Source: Anaerolineae bacterium | Lineage (GTDB): Bacteria; Chloroflexota; Anaerolineae; 4572-78; J111 | NCBI GenBank assembly: GCA_022071955.1 | Contig: JAJVIM010000001.1 | Location: forward strand, 247,200-311,199 | Direction of reading: 5' to 3' | Length of the DNA: 64,000 bases | Shown: in pieces, positions 8,897 through 17,245 of the stretch | How positions within the stretch are numbered: the first letter of the stretch is position 1 | How the letters are laid out: every line of letters begins with the position of its first letter | Made by a program: the position numbers and the translations under genes | The notes under the pieces: generated by a model | Databases searched by the model: none | The model's input: the letters and a program-made list of their open reading frames with translations, nothing else | What the model was told of the DNA's origin: nothing

Positions 8897-8993
8897 AATT
8901 AATCAATCCTTTGGGTGATACATCGATTGTGCGCTCTGGTGTACACAGCGCGGGGCAGCCGGATGCGCACACCAAAACTCACAAGCGAAGTAC

Positions 8994-9025
8994 CCCTGGC
9001 CGGCCACTCGCGCGACCGGCCAGGG
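8994..9025. repeat. GC-rich hairpin between binding-protein gene and isomerase gene
   Basis: 10-bp perfect arms (CCCTGGCCGG and complement) with a 12-nt loop, just after the stop codon of the binding-protein gene on the minus strand. There is no U-run, so it is more likely an mRNA 3'-end stabiliser or partial attenuator that lets the binding protein be made in excess over downstream enzymes. Confidence 0.55.
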
Positions 9026-9041
9026 ATGAGTTCAAGTTAGT

Positions 9042-10322
9042 TTAGAAGTCGAAGCTGTCGATGTTGCTGGCGTCGAAGACGGTGGGCGGCCCAAGCAGAA
9101 CCACACCATTTTCATCGATGGTGTAGGAGCCCAGTTTGCCGGCTTCAAAGGTGTCGCCAGGGGCGCCGGTGATTTTACCGCTGGAAATGGCATCCAGGGT
9201 GTAAACAGCCAGGTAGCCCAGGTCGGCCGGGTTCCACAGCGCAAAGGCCGGGGCAGCGCCACTCTTGACATAGTCGCGCATCTGGTTGGGGGTGCCCAAA
9301 CCGGTAACAGCCACTTGACCAACTTTGCCGGCATCCTGCACGGCGCGGGCAGAGGCGGCGATGCCGACGGTGGTGGGGGAGATGATGCCCTTCAGATCAG
9401 GGTAGGTTTTCATCAGCCCTTGAGCTTCGTTGTAGCTCTTTTCATCTTCGTCGTCACCGTAAACGGTGGCCACCAGTTCGATGTTGGCGTATTCCGGTTT
9501 GGTCAGTTCGTCTTCCATCCATTTGATCCACTCGTTCTGGTTGGGGGCGGTGGAGGTGGCGCTGAGGATGGCGATCTGGCCTGCGCCGCCAATCAGCTTG
9601 GAAACAAGCTGAATCTGGCCGCGGCCAATGCCTTCGGCGTCGGCCTGGTTAACATGCACGGTGCGGCCGCCGGGGGCAATCTGGGAGTCCCAGCTTACAA
9701 CCGGAATACCGGCCGCGATGGCATCGGCGCCCACGGGCACCAGGGCGTCGGCGTCGTTGGCGCTAACGGCCAGACCATTCACCTGTTGGGCAATGAGCGA
9801 GTTGAGCAGTTGGATCTGTTCGGTGGCGTCGGCGGTGGCGGAACCCTGGTAGGTTACGGTTACACCAAGTTCGGCGGCAGCTTCCTGCGCACCGGTGTTG
9901 GCGGTATCAAAGTAGGGGTTGCCCAGGTTTTTGGGAACCAGCACGTAGGTTTTGCCGCCTTCGGCCATCGCCGGAGCTTCGGCCATCGCCGGAGCTTCAG
10001 CCATCATCTGCCCGCCGAGCAGGGCTTGCGCATCTTCCTGGCTGGGGATGCACAGTTTCCAACCCACTTCGATCAGGTCAGCGTTGGCAATGGTAGCGTA
10101 GCTGCTGTCAGTTGCGGCCACCGCGTTGGTGGCTTCAAAAATGGCCGGGTAGGCCAGCACATCGCCGTAGAATTTGTCAGCCAGTTTACTCAGCCAGTCA
10201 TCGGCCTGAACACTGTAGTCTTCTGAGCAGGTAACGCCCTGCGCAAAGACGCCCGTAGCTGCCGGAACGAGCAGCGCGAGCAGTACCATAACAACCATCA
10301 CTTTAAACATTTTGTTGAGCAT
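9042..10322 (-). CDS. LysM-domain rhamnose-type ABC substrate-binding protein
   Basis: 426 aa. Residues 1-28 are a signal peptide (hydrophobic core VMVVMVLLALLV, cleavage near VFA-Q); there is no lipobox. Residues 36-94 match a LysM domain (YSVQADDWLSKLADKFYG, then ADLIEVGWKLCIP); Cys32 and Cys91 could form a disulfide. A short repeated linker (MAEAPA units, 107-122) leads to a periplasmic-binding-protein domain of the RhaS/RbsB class (KNLGNPYFDTANTGA onward). Binding proteins of this class deliver aldoses to RbsC-type permeases. The LysM would hold it to peptidoglycan instead of a lipid anchor. A good GGAGG site precedes the start; a 198-bp gap lies upstream. Binding-domain call is firm, LysM likely. 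Confidence 0.85.
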   Translation of the reverse strand: MLNKMFKVMVVMVLLALLVPAATGVFAQGVTCSEDYSVQADDWLSKLADKFYGDVLAYPAIFEATNAVAATDSSYATIANADLIEVGWKLCIPSQEDAQALLGGQMMAEAPAMAEAPAMAEGGKTYVLVPKNLGNPYFDTANTGAQEAAAELGVTVTYQGSATADATEQIQLLNSLIAQQVNGLAVSANDADALVPVGADAIAAGIPVVSWDSQIAPGGRTVHVNQADAEGIGRGQIQLVSKLIGGAGQIAILSATSTAPNQNEWIKWMEDELTKPEYANIELVATVYGDDEDEKSYNEAQGLMKTYPDLKGIISPTTVGIAASARAVQDAGKVGQVAVTGLGTPNQMRDYVKSGAAPAFALWNPADLGYLAVYTLDAISSGKITGAPGDTFEAGKLGSYTIDENGVVLLGPPTVFDASNIDSFDF

Positions 10323-10520
10323 ACTACTAGTCCTCCTGTGCTTTTTTTGAGATTACTTGAGGTATACACTTACTTTTGGATTTGAACAGAATTTTGATTA
10401 TAGGCTTTTTTCCTCCTTTTGTGCCTGTGACGGCTCGTGCGAAACATTGCCAGGCACCGCACGGCTGTCGCAGATCAGTTTTATTTTGTAGCACCAAACG
10501 AACTAAAAATCAATTTCTGG

Positions 10521-12494
10521 CTAACGCACGCAACGGAACCCAAGGTCGTCGTTGGCGGCGTCAAGCGCGGCGGCGGAGCGGTTGTTGGAGCGAATTTGGG
10601 CTTCGTCATCAAACCAGCCGCCGCCACGCGTTACCCGCAAATCATTACTGTAAAAACTATCAACGTAGGTACTGGTGGGATAGCCCTGGTAGGGGCTGGC
10701 CGTCCATTCCCAAACGTTGCCGGCCATATCTTCCACCCCGTAGAGGCTGGCCCCGGCCGGGAAACTGCCCACGGCTACCGTGCCGCGAATGCCGGTGGCT
10801 TTGATGTTGGCTTTGGTCGGGTCAAAGGTATTGCCCCACGGGAACAGATTGCCATTTTCGCCGCGGGCGGCTTTTTCCCATTCAAACTCAGTGGGCAGCC
10901 GTTTGCCCAGCCATTCGCAGTAGGCTACGGCATCGTTCCAGTCTACTTTGACAACCGGATGGTTGCCTTTGCCTTCAACGTAGTTTAGCCAGGTTTTCTT
11001 GGCCCCGCTGCGTTCAGCTTCGGTTTGGTAGCCGGTGGCGTCGACAAACATCTGAAAATCTTCGTTTGCCACCTCAAACCGGTCAATTTCAAAGGCGGGC
11101 AGCTCCATTTTTTGCTCGGGGCCTTCGTTGGGTTCGGTGGTGTTGCTGCCCAAAATAAACGGCCCGGCCGGAATCTCGATCATATCATCGACCGGTTTTG
11201 GCGGTTCTGTTGGCGTGGGGCTGGCCGCAGGCGCAGCCGCCCCGGCCGGAACGGGTGTGGCAGTGGGTAACGGCGTCGGCGATGGGCGCGGGGTGGGAGT
11301 AGGTGGAATCTGGACCGGAGTCGGAGTTGGTTTTAAAACAACCGCGGGCAGGGGTGTAGCGGTAGGTGGAAGGGAGGTGGGGGTAGGTGTCACCAAAACA
11401 GGGGTTCGGGATAAGGAAAAGAAAGCGCCAAACAGAACCGCCATAACAACAGCAATCGCTGTGGTTAACAAAGTACTGGGGTTTAACTTGAGGCCGCCGC
11501 CGGAGATTTTGCGGCCAACGTTGGGTAGCAAAATGGCCAAAATGAGCAGCATGCCAATGGCCACGCTTTGCACCTGGCCCTGAATGTTAACCAGGCTCAT
11601 GCCAAAGCGCATAATACCGATGAGCACCAGCGACAAAATCGCGCCGACCATAGTGCCGCTGCCGCCCAAAATATTCACCCCGCCCAGCACCGTGGCGGTG
11701 ATGACGTCCAGCTCCAGCCCCAGGCCAATATCGGGCCGGGTGCTGCCAAAGCGGCTGGCCATAACAATGCCGGCCAGGGCGGCCATCAAGCCAGAGGCGA
11801 CAAAAATGGTCATTTTGATGCGGGCGACCGGCACGCCGGAATAACGGCAGGCTTCTTCGTTATTGCCGATGGCGTACACATAGCGGCCAAATGTGGTTTT
11901 GTGCAGCACCAGCCCAAATACCAGGATCAGCACCACAAATATCAACAGCGAGAAAGGGACCGGGCCAAAAATTTTGCCCTGCCCCAGGTAAGTGAACGAC
12001 GATGGATAACCGCGCGCTGCCTGGTCGCCGAGCAGCACGTAGGCAATCCCGCGATAAAAGGCAAACGTACCGAGTGTGACCACCAGCGCCGGCAGCCGCA
12101 CTTTGGCCACCAAAAAACCGTTCAGCAACCCGGCCAGCCCGCCCAGCAGCAGCGCGGCCGCGGCCGCCACCCAAATGTTGACACCGTTATTGAACAGCCA
12201 GCCCATAAAACTGGCGCACATGGCCAGGTTTGAGGCCACGGCGAGGTCGATGTTGCCGGTGATGATAATGAACACCATCGGTAGCATCATCAGCCCCATC
12301 TCGATAAAATCCGAGGCGGTGCGGAACAGGTTGTTGACGCTCAAAAAGAAGGGCGACAGAAAGGAATTGACAATCGCCACAACAACGATCAGCAGAATCA
12401 GCATCCATTCCCAGCGCATAAACGTAGCCACAAACGACTGCCGGGGCGGTTGCATGCTGACAGGTTGGAGTTGGGGTGTGGTTTGAGTGGTCAT
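10521..12494 (-). CDS. RbsC/RhaQ-type ABC permease fused to extracellular FGE-sulfatase/C-type-lectin-fold domain
   Basis: 657 aa, about twice the usual permease length. Residues 25-330 are a complete permease with the family motifs (NIDLAVAS, GGVNILGGSGT, ASRFGS). An extra membrane segment follows at 342-362, then a Pro/Thr-rich linker (365-435). Residues 436-657 match the FGE-sulfatase family: MIEIPAGPFILGS, LPTEFEWEKAARG, FPWGN, MAGNVWEWTAS, RVTRGGGWFDD and LGFRCVR. The two catalytic cysteines that true formylglycine-generating enzymes carry after RGGS are absent, so binding rather than catalysis is likely. The extra segment would put this domain outside the cell. Start overlaps the upstream permease by ATGA. 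Reading frame is continuous across the fusion. Confidence 0.9.
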   Translation of the reverse strand: MTTQTTPQLQPVSMQPPRQSFVATFMRWEWMLILLIVVVAIVNSFLSPFFLSVNNLFRTASDFIEMGLMMLPMVFIIITGNIDLAVASNLAMCASFMGWLFNNGVNIWVAAAAALLLGGLAGLLNGFLVAKVRLPALVVTLGTFAFYRGIAYVLLGDQAARGYPSSFTYLGQGKIFGPVPFSLLIFVVLILVFGLVLHKTTFGRYVYAIGNNEEACRYSGVPVARIKMTIFVASGLMAALAGIVMASRFGSTRPDIGLGLELDVITATVLGGVNILGGSGTMVGAILSLVLIGIMRFGMSLVNIQGQVQSVAIGMLLILAILLPNVGRKISGGGLKLNPSTLLTTAIAVVMAVLFGAFFSLSRTPVLVTPTPTSLPPTATPLPAVVLKPTPTPVQIPPTPTPRPSPTPLPTATPVPAGAAAPAASPTPTEPPKPVDDMIEIPAGPFILGSNTTEPNEGPEQKMELPAFEIDRFEVANEDFQMFVDATGYQTEAERSGAKKTWLNYVEGKGNHPVVKVDWNDAVAYCEWLGKRLPTEFEWEKAARGENGNLFPWGNTFDPTKANIKATGIRGTVAVGSFPAGASLYGVEDMAGNVWEWTASPYQGYPTSTYVDSFYSNDLRVTRGGGWFDDEAQIRSNNRSAAALDAANDDLGFRCVR

Positions 12495-13507
12495 TTTGCC
12501 CTCCGTGCAGCGGCGACGGTTTTTTGCAGGCGGCGCAAAATAGCCGAGTCAACAATAACGGCCAGCAAAATCAGCGCGCCCTGTGCAGCCAGTTGCCAAA
12601 ATGGTGAAATTCGGATCAGGGTGAGGGCGTTGGTGATAATCCCCAGCAAAAACCCGCCGAGCAGTACGCCGGTGACTGTGCCACTGCCGCCCATAATGTT
12701 GACGCCGCCCACCACCGAAGCCGCCACTGTTTGCAGTTCAAACCCGAGCGCGGTGTTGGTTTGCGCCGACTCAAAGCGGCTGGCCCACAGTACCCCGGCC
12801 AAGCCGCACAGCAGGCCGGAAATCACGTACACCATAAAAATTACCCGCTGCACCCGGATACCGGCCACCTGCGCCGCATCGGGGTTGCTGCCCACGGCGT
12901 AAATATCGCGGCCGGGGCGGGTGTAATTCAAAAAGTAGTAAATAATCGCCGCAATGACGATGGCGAAGATGACCAGATTGGGCAGGCCCAACGGCGTGCC
13001 TTTCGATATTACTTTAAAACTGTGCGGCATTTCAAACGAGTTGATCCACGTGCCCTGGCTGTACAAAAAAACCAGCCCGCGATACACGCTCAGCGTGCCG
13101 AGAGTGGCGATAATCGGCGGCACCCCGCCCACCGTGATTACAAACCCATTGAAACTGCCGAGTACACTGCCCAAAGCCATCCCCAGCAAAACCGCCACCA
13201 CCGGCGACATTTCCGGGTTAACTTTGATGACAAAGGCGACCATCATCGCCACCAACCCAATCATTGACCCCACGGACAGATCGATGCCGCGGGTAATAAT
13301 CACCATCATTTGAGCCAGAGCGACAATGACCAAAATTGAGATATTCATCAAAATGTCGCGGAAGTTTTCGAGCGTTAAAAAATAGGGGCTGCGTAAACTG
13401 ACCGCCACAATTAACAGCACTATGAAGGCGATGATTCCGGTTTCCCGGAATTTGGCCAGGGTGAATACAAAACTTTGTTTGGGGGCGCTAACCGTCTGCG
13501 TGGTCAA
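12491..13507 (-). CDS. ABC sugar permease, RhaP/RbsC type
   Basis: 338 aa with about ten hydrophobic segments and the family signatures RGIDLSVGS, TLGTLSVYRGL, NPDAAQVAGI and GGVNIMGGSGT. It forms the heteromeric channel with the fused permease encoded next. The start is probably TTG: it follows AAGGAG by 7 nt and makes a four-base overlap (TTGA) with the ATPase stop. N-terminal MTTQT echoes that of the partner permease, suggesting an old duplication. Import of an aldose such as L-rhamnose is inferred from context. Confidence 0.9.
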   Translation of the reverse strand: MTTQTVSAPKQSFVFTLAKFRETGIIAFIVLLIVAVSLRSPYFLTLENFRDILMNISILVIVALAQMMVIITRGIDLSVGSMIGLVAMMVAFVIKVNPEMSPVVAVLLGMALGSVLGSFNGFVITVGGVPPIIATLGTLSVYRGLVFLYSQGTWINSFEMPHSFKVISKGTPLGLPNLVIFAIVIAAIIYYFLNYTRPGRDIYAVGSNPDAAQVAGIRVQRVIFMVYVISGLLCGLAGVLWASRFESAQTNTALGFELQTVAASVVGGVNIMGGSGTVTGVLLGGFLLGIITNALTLIRISPFWQLAAQGALILLAVIVDSAILRRLQKTVAAARRAK

Positions 13508-15009
13508 TTTAGCACTCCTTCCAGCGACTGCGTGGCCGCGAGCATGATTTTTTCCTGTGTGGCTTCTTCCCGGCTGAACTGGGCGGTCACATAGCCCTCA
13601 CGCATTACCAAAATTCTGTCGCTCATGCCCAGAATTTCCGGCAATTCTGACGAAATCATCAAAATAGCCATGCCCTGCGCAGCCAGTTCACTCATCAGCC
13701 CGTGTACGGCGGCTTTGGTGCCCACGTCGATGCCGCGGGTGGGTTCGTCTAAAATGAGGATGCGTGGCTGGGTAGCCAGCCATTTGGCCAGCACTACTTT
13801 TTGCTGGTTGCCGCCGGAGAGTTCTTTGGCCTTTTGCCAGATGCTCGAGGCTTTGACCTCCATTTGAGTGGCCGCTTCCTGGGCAGCGATACTGGCCGCG
13901 GAATTTTTTATCCAGCCGTTTTGGGCAAAGTTTGAGATTGTGGGCAGGGTAATATTGTGGTTAATGCTCATCGGCAGCACCAGGCCGTGATGCTGGCGGT
14001 CCTCCGGCACGTAGGCCAGCCCCAGATTCATGGCCTGCTGCGGGTTGGTGATGCGCACTTCTCTGCCGTCAATCTCAATGCGGCCGCTGGTGGCGGGGGT
14101 AATGCCAAAAATGGTGCGGGCCACATCGGTGCGGCCGGCGCCCACCAGCCCGGCCATCCCTAAAATTTCGCCTTTGCGCAATTCAAAAGAAACGTTGTTG
14201 AACACCCCTTCCAGCGACAGCTTTTCCACTTTCAGGGCGACATCGCTGGCTTCAACATCAAGTTTGGGGAATAGATCGTTGAGGGTGCGGCCCACCATCA
14301 TCTGGATGAGCTGTTCGGTGGTTACGCCGGCCATAGGGCGGGTGTCCACGTAAGCGCCGTCGCGCAGTACGGTCACCCGGTCGGCCAGCTCAAACAAATC
14401 TTCCAGCCGGTGCGAAATGAATACAATGGCGGTGCCGCTTTCGCGCAGCCGGCGCACAATGCGGAACAGGTCGGCCACCTCGGCCAGCGTCAGCGATGAG
14501 GTCGGCTCGTCCATAATCAAAATTTTGGCGTTCACCGACAGCGCCCGGGCGATTTCTACCATTTGCTGTTCGGCCACGCTCAAATCACGGGCTTTGGTTT
14601 TGGGGTTAAGTTCCACGCCCAGCGTATCGAGCAGGTTGCCGGCTTCGCTGGTCATGGTTTTCCAGTTGATTTGCTGGCCGCCGCGCATGGGCTGGCGGCC
14701 GACAAAAATGTTTTCGGCAATGTCCAAATCAGGAAAGAGGCTGGGTTCCTGATAAATGGCGGCGATACCGTGCTCGCGCGCCTCACGTGGATCGGCAAAG
14801 TGAACTTGCGTGCCGTTGAGGAAAATTTCGCCCTCGTTGGGCTGGTGAACGCCGGTAATAATTTTGATGAGCGTGGATTTACCGGCGCCGTTTTCGCCTA
14901 AAATGGCGTGGACTTCGCCGGGGAACAGATCAAACTGCACACCACGCAGCGCCTGCACACCGGCAAAGTTTTTACTGATATGGGTCATTCTCAAAATGGG
15001 TTCTGCCAT
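13504..15009 (-). CDS. ABC sugar transporter ATP-binding protein, RhaT/RbsA type
   Basis: 501 aa with two ABC cassettes. First: GENGAGKST (Walker A), LSVAEQQ signature, LIMDEPTSSL. Second: GLVGAGRTD (degenerate Walker A), [19 protein letters not shown], as in the RbsA/RhaT family where the second site is weak. ATG at 15009 is preferred over the GTG two codons earlier because GCGGGG lies 5 nt before it. It is the first transporter gene after the DeoR regulator, 18 nt away. It powers the permease pair. Confidence 0.9.
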   Translation of the reverse strand: MAEPILRMTHISKNFAGVQALRGVQFDLFPGEVHAILGENGAGKSTLIKIITGVHQPNEGEIFLNGTQVHFADPREAREHGIAAIYQEPSLFPDLDIAENIFVGRQPMRGGQQINWKTMTSEAGNLLDTLGVELNPKTKARDLSVAEQQMVEIARALSVNAKILIMDEPTSSLTLAEVADLFRIVRRLRESGTAIVFISHRLEDLFELADRVTVLRDGAYVDTRPMAGVTTEQLIQMMVGRTLNDLFPKLDVEASDVALKVEKLSLEGVFNNVSFELRKGEILGMAGLVGAGRTDVARTIFGITPATSGRIEIDGREVRITNPQQAMNLGLAYVPEDRQHHGLVLPMSINHNITLPTISNFAQNGWIKNSAASIAAQEAATQMEVKASSIWQKAKELSGGNQQKVVLAKWLATQPRILILDEPTRGIDVGTKAAVHGLMSELAAQGMAILMISSELPEILGMSDRILVMREGYVTAQFSREEATQEKIMLAATQSLEGVLN

Positions 15010-15027
15010 AGTCACCCCGCAAAAAAT

Positions 15028-15798
15028 TTAAACTAGGATCACGTCAACGTGATGATTTTTCACCTGGCTAACCAGGGTTGGTGGCGCGTCTCTATCGGTA
15101 ATGATGATGTCAACCTGCTCAAGATCGGCAAAGGTTGAGGCCGAAACTTTGCCCCATTTGCGCGAGTCCAGCACACCGACGATACGGCGGCAGCGTTCAA
15201 CCATCGATCTTTTCATGCGCACTTCTTCCAAGCCGGCATCGGTTAACCCTTCGGCCACGCTGATGCCTCTGGCCCCAAAAAAACCAATTTCAAGGTGAAC
15301 GCCTTCCAAAAAGTCGCACTGCGGCTGGCCCACCAGTGAAATGGAGGTGCGCCGCAAACTGCCGCCGGGCATCAGCACGTGGATGTGCGCGGCGTCGAGC
15401 AGGCTCATGGCTACTCGCAGGCTGTTGGTTACAATGGTCAGTTCGCTGAGCCGTTTGAGGTGGGGGATCATCGCCTGGGCGGTGGTGCTGGCATCCAGAA
15501 AAATGGTGTCACCGTAGTGCACCAGTTCGGCGGCGGCCTGCCCAATCCGGGCCTTTTCGGTCGCTTGCTGGTGCTGGCGAACATCAAACGAGAATTCGGG
15601 CATGGCGTTGATCGACAGCGCGCCGCCGCGAGTGCGCTGCAGCAAGCCCTGTTCGCTGAGCGCCTGCAAATCCTGCCGGATTGTGACCTCGGAAACATCA
15701 AAACGGGCGCTCAGATCAGTCACAGACAGATGGCCTGCTTCGGTCAGAACCCCGATGATATTCTGCCTTCTTTCTGCCAGCCGATGTTCTTTGCCCAA
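15028..15798 (-). CDS. DeoR-family transcriptional repressor of the sugar operon
   Basis: 256 aa from a TTG at 15798, chosen because AAGGGG lies 6 nt upstream and the length matches the family; the upstream in-frame ATG at 15864 lies inside the promoter palindrome. Residues 1-60 form the DeoR winged helix (LSVTDLSARFDVSEVTIRQDL, RTRGGA). The C-terminal sensor domain has the sugar-phosphate-binding layout (GDTIFLDASTTAQ, TIVTNS, GARGIS, D near the end). DeoR proteins are released by phosphorylated sugars. As first gene of the minus operon under a palindrome-overlapped promoter, it is very likely autoregulatory and controls transport and aldolase genes. Confidence 0.85.
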   Translation of the reverse strand: MGKEHRLAERRQNIIGVLTEAGHLSVTDLSARFDVSEVTIRQDLQALSEQGLLQRTRGGALSINAMPEFSFDVRQHQQATEKARIGQAAAELVHYGDTIFLDASTTAQAMIPHLKRLSELTIVTNSLRVAMSLLDAAHIHVLMPGGSLRRTSISLVGQPQCDFLEGVHLEIGFFGARGISVAEGLTDAGLEEVRMKRSMVERCRRIVGVLDSRKWGKVSASTFADLEQVDIIITDRDAPPTLVSQVKNHHVDVILV

Positions 15799-15834
15799 AA
15801 GATACCCCTTTGTTGCTTTCGGTTTGGTTTGTAG

Positions 15835-15868
15835 TATAATGGTTTCGAAAGATTTCGAAACCATTATA
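15835..15868. promoter_or_regulatory. 34-bp perfect palindrome, likely DeoR operator
   Basis: 16-bp perfect arms (TATAATGGTTTCGAAA and complement) around GA. It contains two TTTCGAAA cores, like the A/T-rich GAAA/TTTC operators of DeoR-family repressors, and covers the -10 box and predicted start of the regulator's own promoter. Confidence 0.75.
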
Positions 15869-15890
15869 TCGGTTTCGGCGGACTTGTCAA
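15863..15890 (-). promoter_or_regulatory. Sigma-70-type promoter of the minus sugar operon
   Basis: Minus strand TTGACA (15890-15885), 16-bp spacer, TATAAT (15868-15863): both hexamers match consensus exactly. The -10 box is one arm of the 34-bp palindrome, so a bound repressor would occlude polymerase. Transcription would start near 15856, about 60 nt before the TTG start. Confidence 0.8.
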
Positions 15891-15971
15891 ACCCGGATCG
15901 GGGATATTTGAAGGATGGCGGGTGAGTTGGAGCGGGCATTGAATTTTAAGGTTTGAGACAAAACCTTTGGC

Positions 15972-16000
15972 TTGACAAACCAACCGAATTGGAGTAATCT
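15972..16000 (+). promoter_or_regulatory. Sigma-70-type promoter of the LacI-led plus operon
   Basis: TTGACA (15972-15977), 17-bp spacer, TAATCT (15995-16000). Transcription would start near 16007, immediately before the triple operator. It is divergent from the DeoR promoter, about 80 bp away. Confidence 0.75.
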
Positions 16001-16012
16001 TGGGTAAATTGT

Positions 16013-16044
16013 TTACGTAATCGCTTACGTAATCGCTTACGTAA
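16013..16044. promoter_or_regulatory. Triple TTACGTAA operator array
   Basis: Three identical 8-bp palindromes TTACGTAA at 16013-16020, 16025-16032 and 16037-16044, spaced exactly 12 bp and separated by TCGC. A central CpG in an A/T palindrome is typical of LacI-family sites. They sit just downstream of the predicted start site, where binding would block elongation. Confidence 0.75.
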
Positions 16045-16117
16045 AAATTTTCCGCAGTAGTTTCCTTCCGTTTTTTCAAGGGTTTGATAAATTTTATCAC
16101 AATGGTGTGTCAACTTG

Positions 16118-17188
16118 ATGGCGAGAGTACGAATTCAGGATGTTGCCGAACGCGCAGGTGTTTCAACAGCGACGGTGTCGCATGTAATCAACGAAACCCG
16201 ATTTGTACGTGAGGAAACACGCCTGAAAGTTTTAACCGCAATTGAAGAGCTGCAATATCAGCCCAGCGCCATTGCCCGCGGCCTGGTTACTAACTCTACC
16301 CAAACCATTGGCCTGGTCATCTCCGATATTGCCAACCCGTTTTTTACCGCGGTTGCTCGTGGTGTTGAAGACGAGATTAACCAGTACGGTTACCACACCA
16401 TTTTTTGTAACACCGATGAAGCCCCCCAACGTGAAGATGAATATTTGCGGCTGTTGTTTGCCCGCCAAATCGACGGGCTGGTCATTGCCCCTACCGGCGT
16501 GCCGTCGGAACGGCTCAACCGCATGGCCGCTGCTGAAATCCCCATTGTTTTGCTAGACCGGCAAATGCCCGGCCTCGATGCGCCGCTGGTTAATGTCGAT
16601 AACAAACACGGCGCTTACGAAGCCACCCGCTACCTGATCGAGCTGGGCCATCGCCGGATTGCCGTGTTGATGGGGTTGGAAACAATCTCCACCCAGCTTG
16701 ACCGCTTTAACGGTTACAAGCAGGCAATGGACGATGCCGGATTAGGGGTAGATGACTCGTTGGTTGTCCACGCCGACCCTCGCTTTTCTACCAATCAACT
16801 CAACCAGGTTGTTCCGCCACCTAACTTTTTAACCAATAACCAAATGACCCCGGCCGCGTTTTACGCCTTGCAGGCGCTGCTTGATTTAAAAGACCGGCCG
16901 TCGGCAATTTTTGTGGCCAATAACCAGATGACGCTGGGCACACTGCATGCCCTCAAGCAGCGGGGATTGTGCTGCCCGGATGATATTTCGCTGATCAGTT
17001 TTGATGACCACGACTGGGCGCCCCTGTTTTCGCCGCCGTTAACGGTGGTGCGCCAGCCCACTTACGAGCTGGGCAAAACCGCGGCCAGCCTGCTGATAAA
17101 ATTGATGACCCAACAACCGGTTGAGCCGCTGGCTCCTTTGCCGGTAGAGTTAGTGGTTCGCCAATCCTGTACCCGCCCGGCCAGGTAG
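16118..17188 (+). CDS. LacI-family transcriptional regulator
   Basis: 356 aa. Residues 3-27 are a LacI helix-turn-helix (RIQDVAERAGVSTATVSHVI), followed by a hinge (SAIARGLVTNSTQTIGLV) and a periplasmic-binding-like effector domain (NPFFTAVARGVEDEI, VLLDRQMPG, ISLISFDDHDWA). The ATG at 16118 is preferred to an adjacent TTG; no clear Shine-Dalgarno is visible. NNQMT occurs twice about 40 residues apart in the effector domain, a small local oddity. It heads the plus operon with a ribose-type importer and isomerases and probably represses it until a free sugar binds. The TTACGTAA array upstream is the obvious target. Confidence 0.9.
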   Translation: MARVRIQDVAERAGVSTATVSHVINETRFVREETRLKVLTAIEELQYQPSAIARGLVTNSTQTIGLVISDIANPFFTAVARGVEDEINQYGYHTIFCNTDEAPQREDEYLRLLFARQIDGLVIAPTGVPSERLNRMAAAEIPIVLLDRQMPGLDAPLVNVDNKHGAYEATRYLIELGHRRIAVLMGLETISTQLDRFNGYKQAMDDAGLGVDDSLVVHADPRFSTNQLNQVVPPPNFLTNNQMTPAAFYALQALLDLKDRPSAIFVANNQMTLGTLHALKQRGLCCPDDISLISFDDHDWAPLFSPPLTVVRQPTYELGKTAASLLIKLMTQQPVEPLAPLPVELVVRQSCTRPAR

Positions 17189-17245
17189 CAGGAGTAGATT
17201 GATGGCAGGTCGCACCCAAAATAATTGTTGCGCGGAGGAGATTAG

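Noticed and set aside
10521..10700. 3' end of the FGE-like domain considered as a diversity-generating retroelement target
   Set aside because: The fold and the AAC codons fit such targets, but no reverse transcriptase or template repeat was seen in the window. A genome search for a template matching the last 120 bases would be decisive.
10521..11200. FGE-like domain considered as an active formylglycine-generating enzyme
   Set aside because: The pair of catalytic cysteines after the RGGS/RGGG motif is absent and no sulfatase gene is nearby.
15799..15939. Longer N-terminus for the DeoR-type regulator
   Set aside because: The ATG at 15864 falls inside the promoter palindrome, while TTG at 15798 has a ribosome site and gives the family length.
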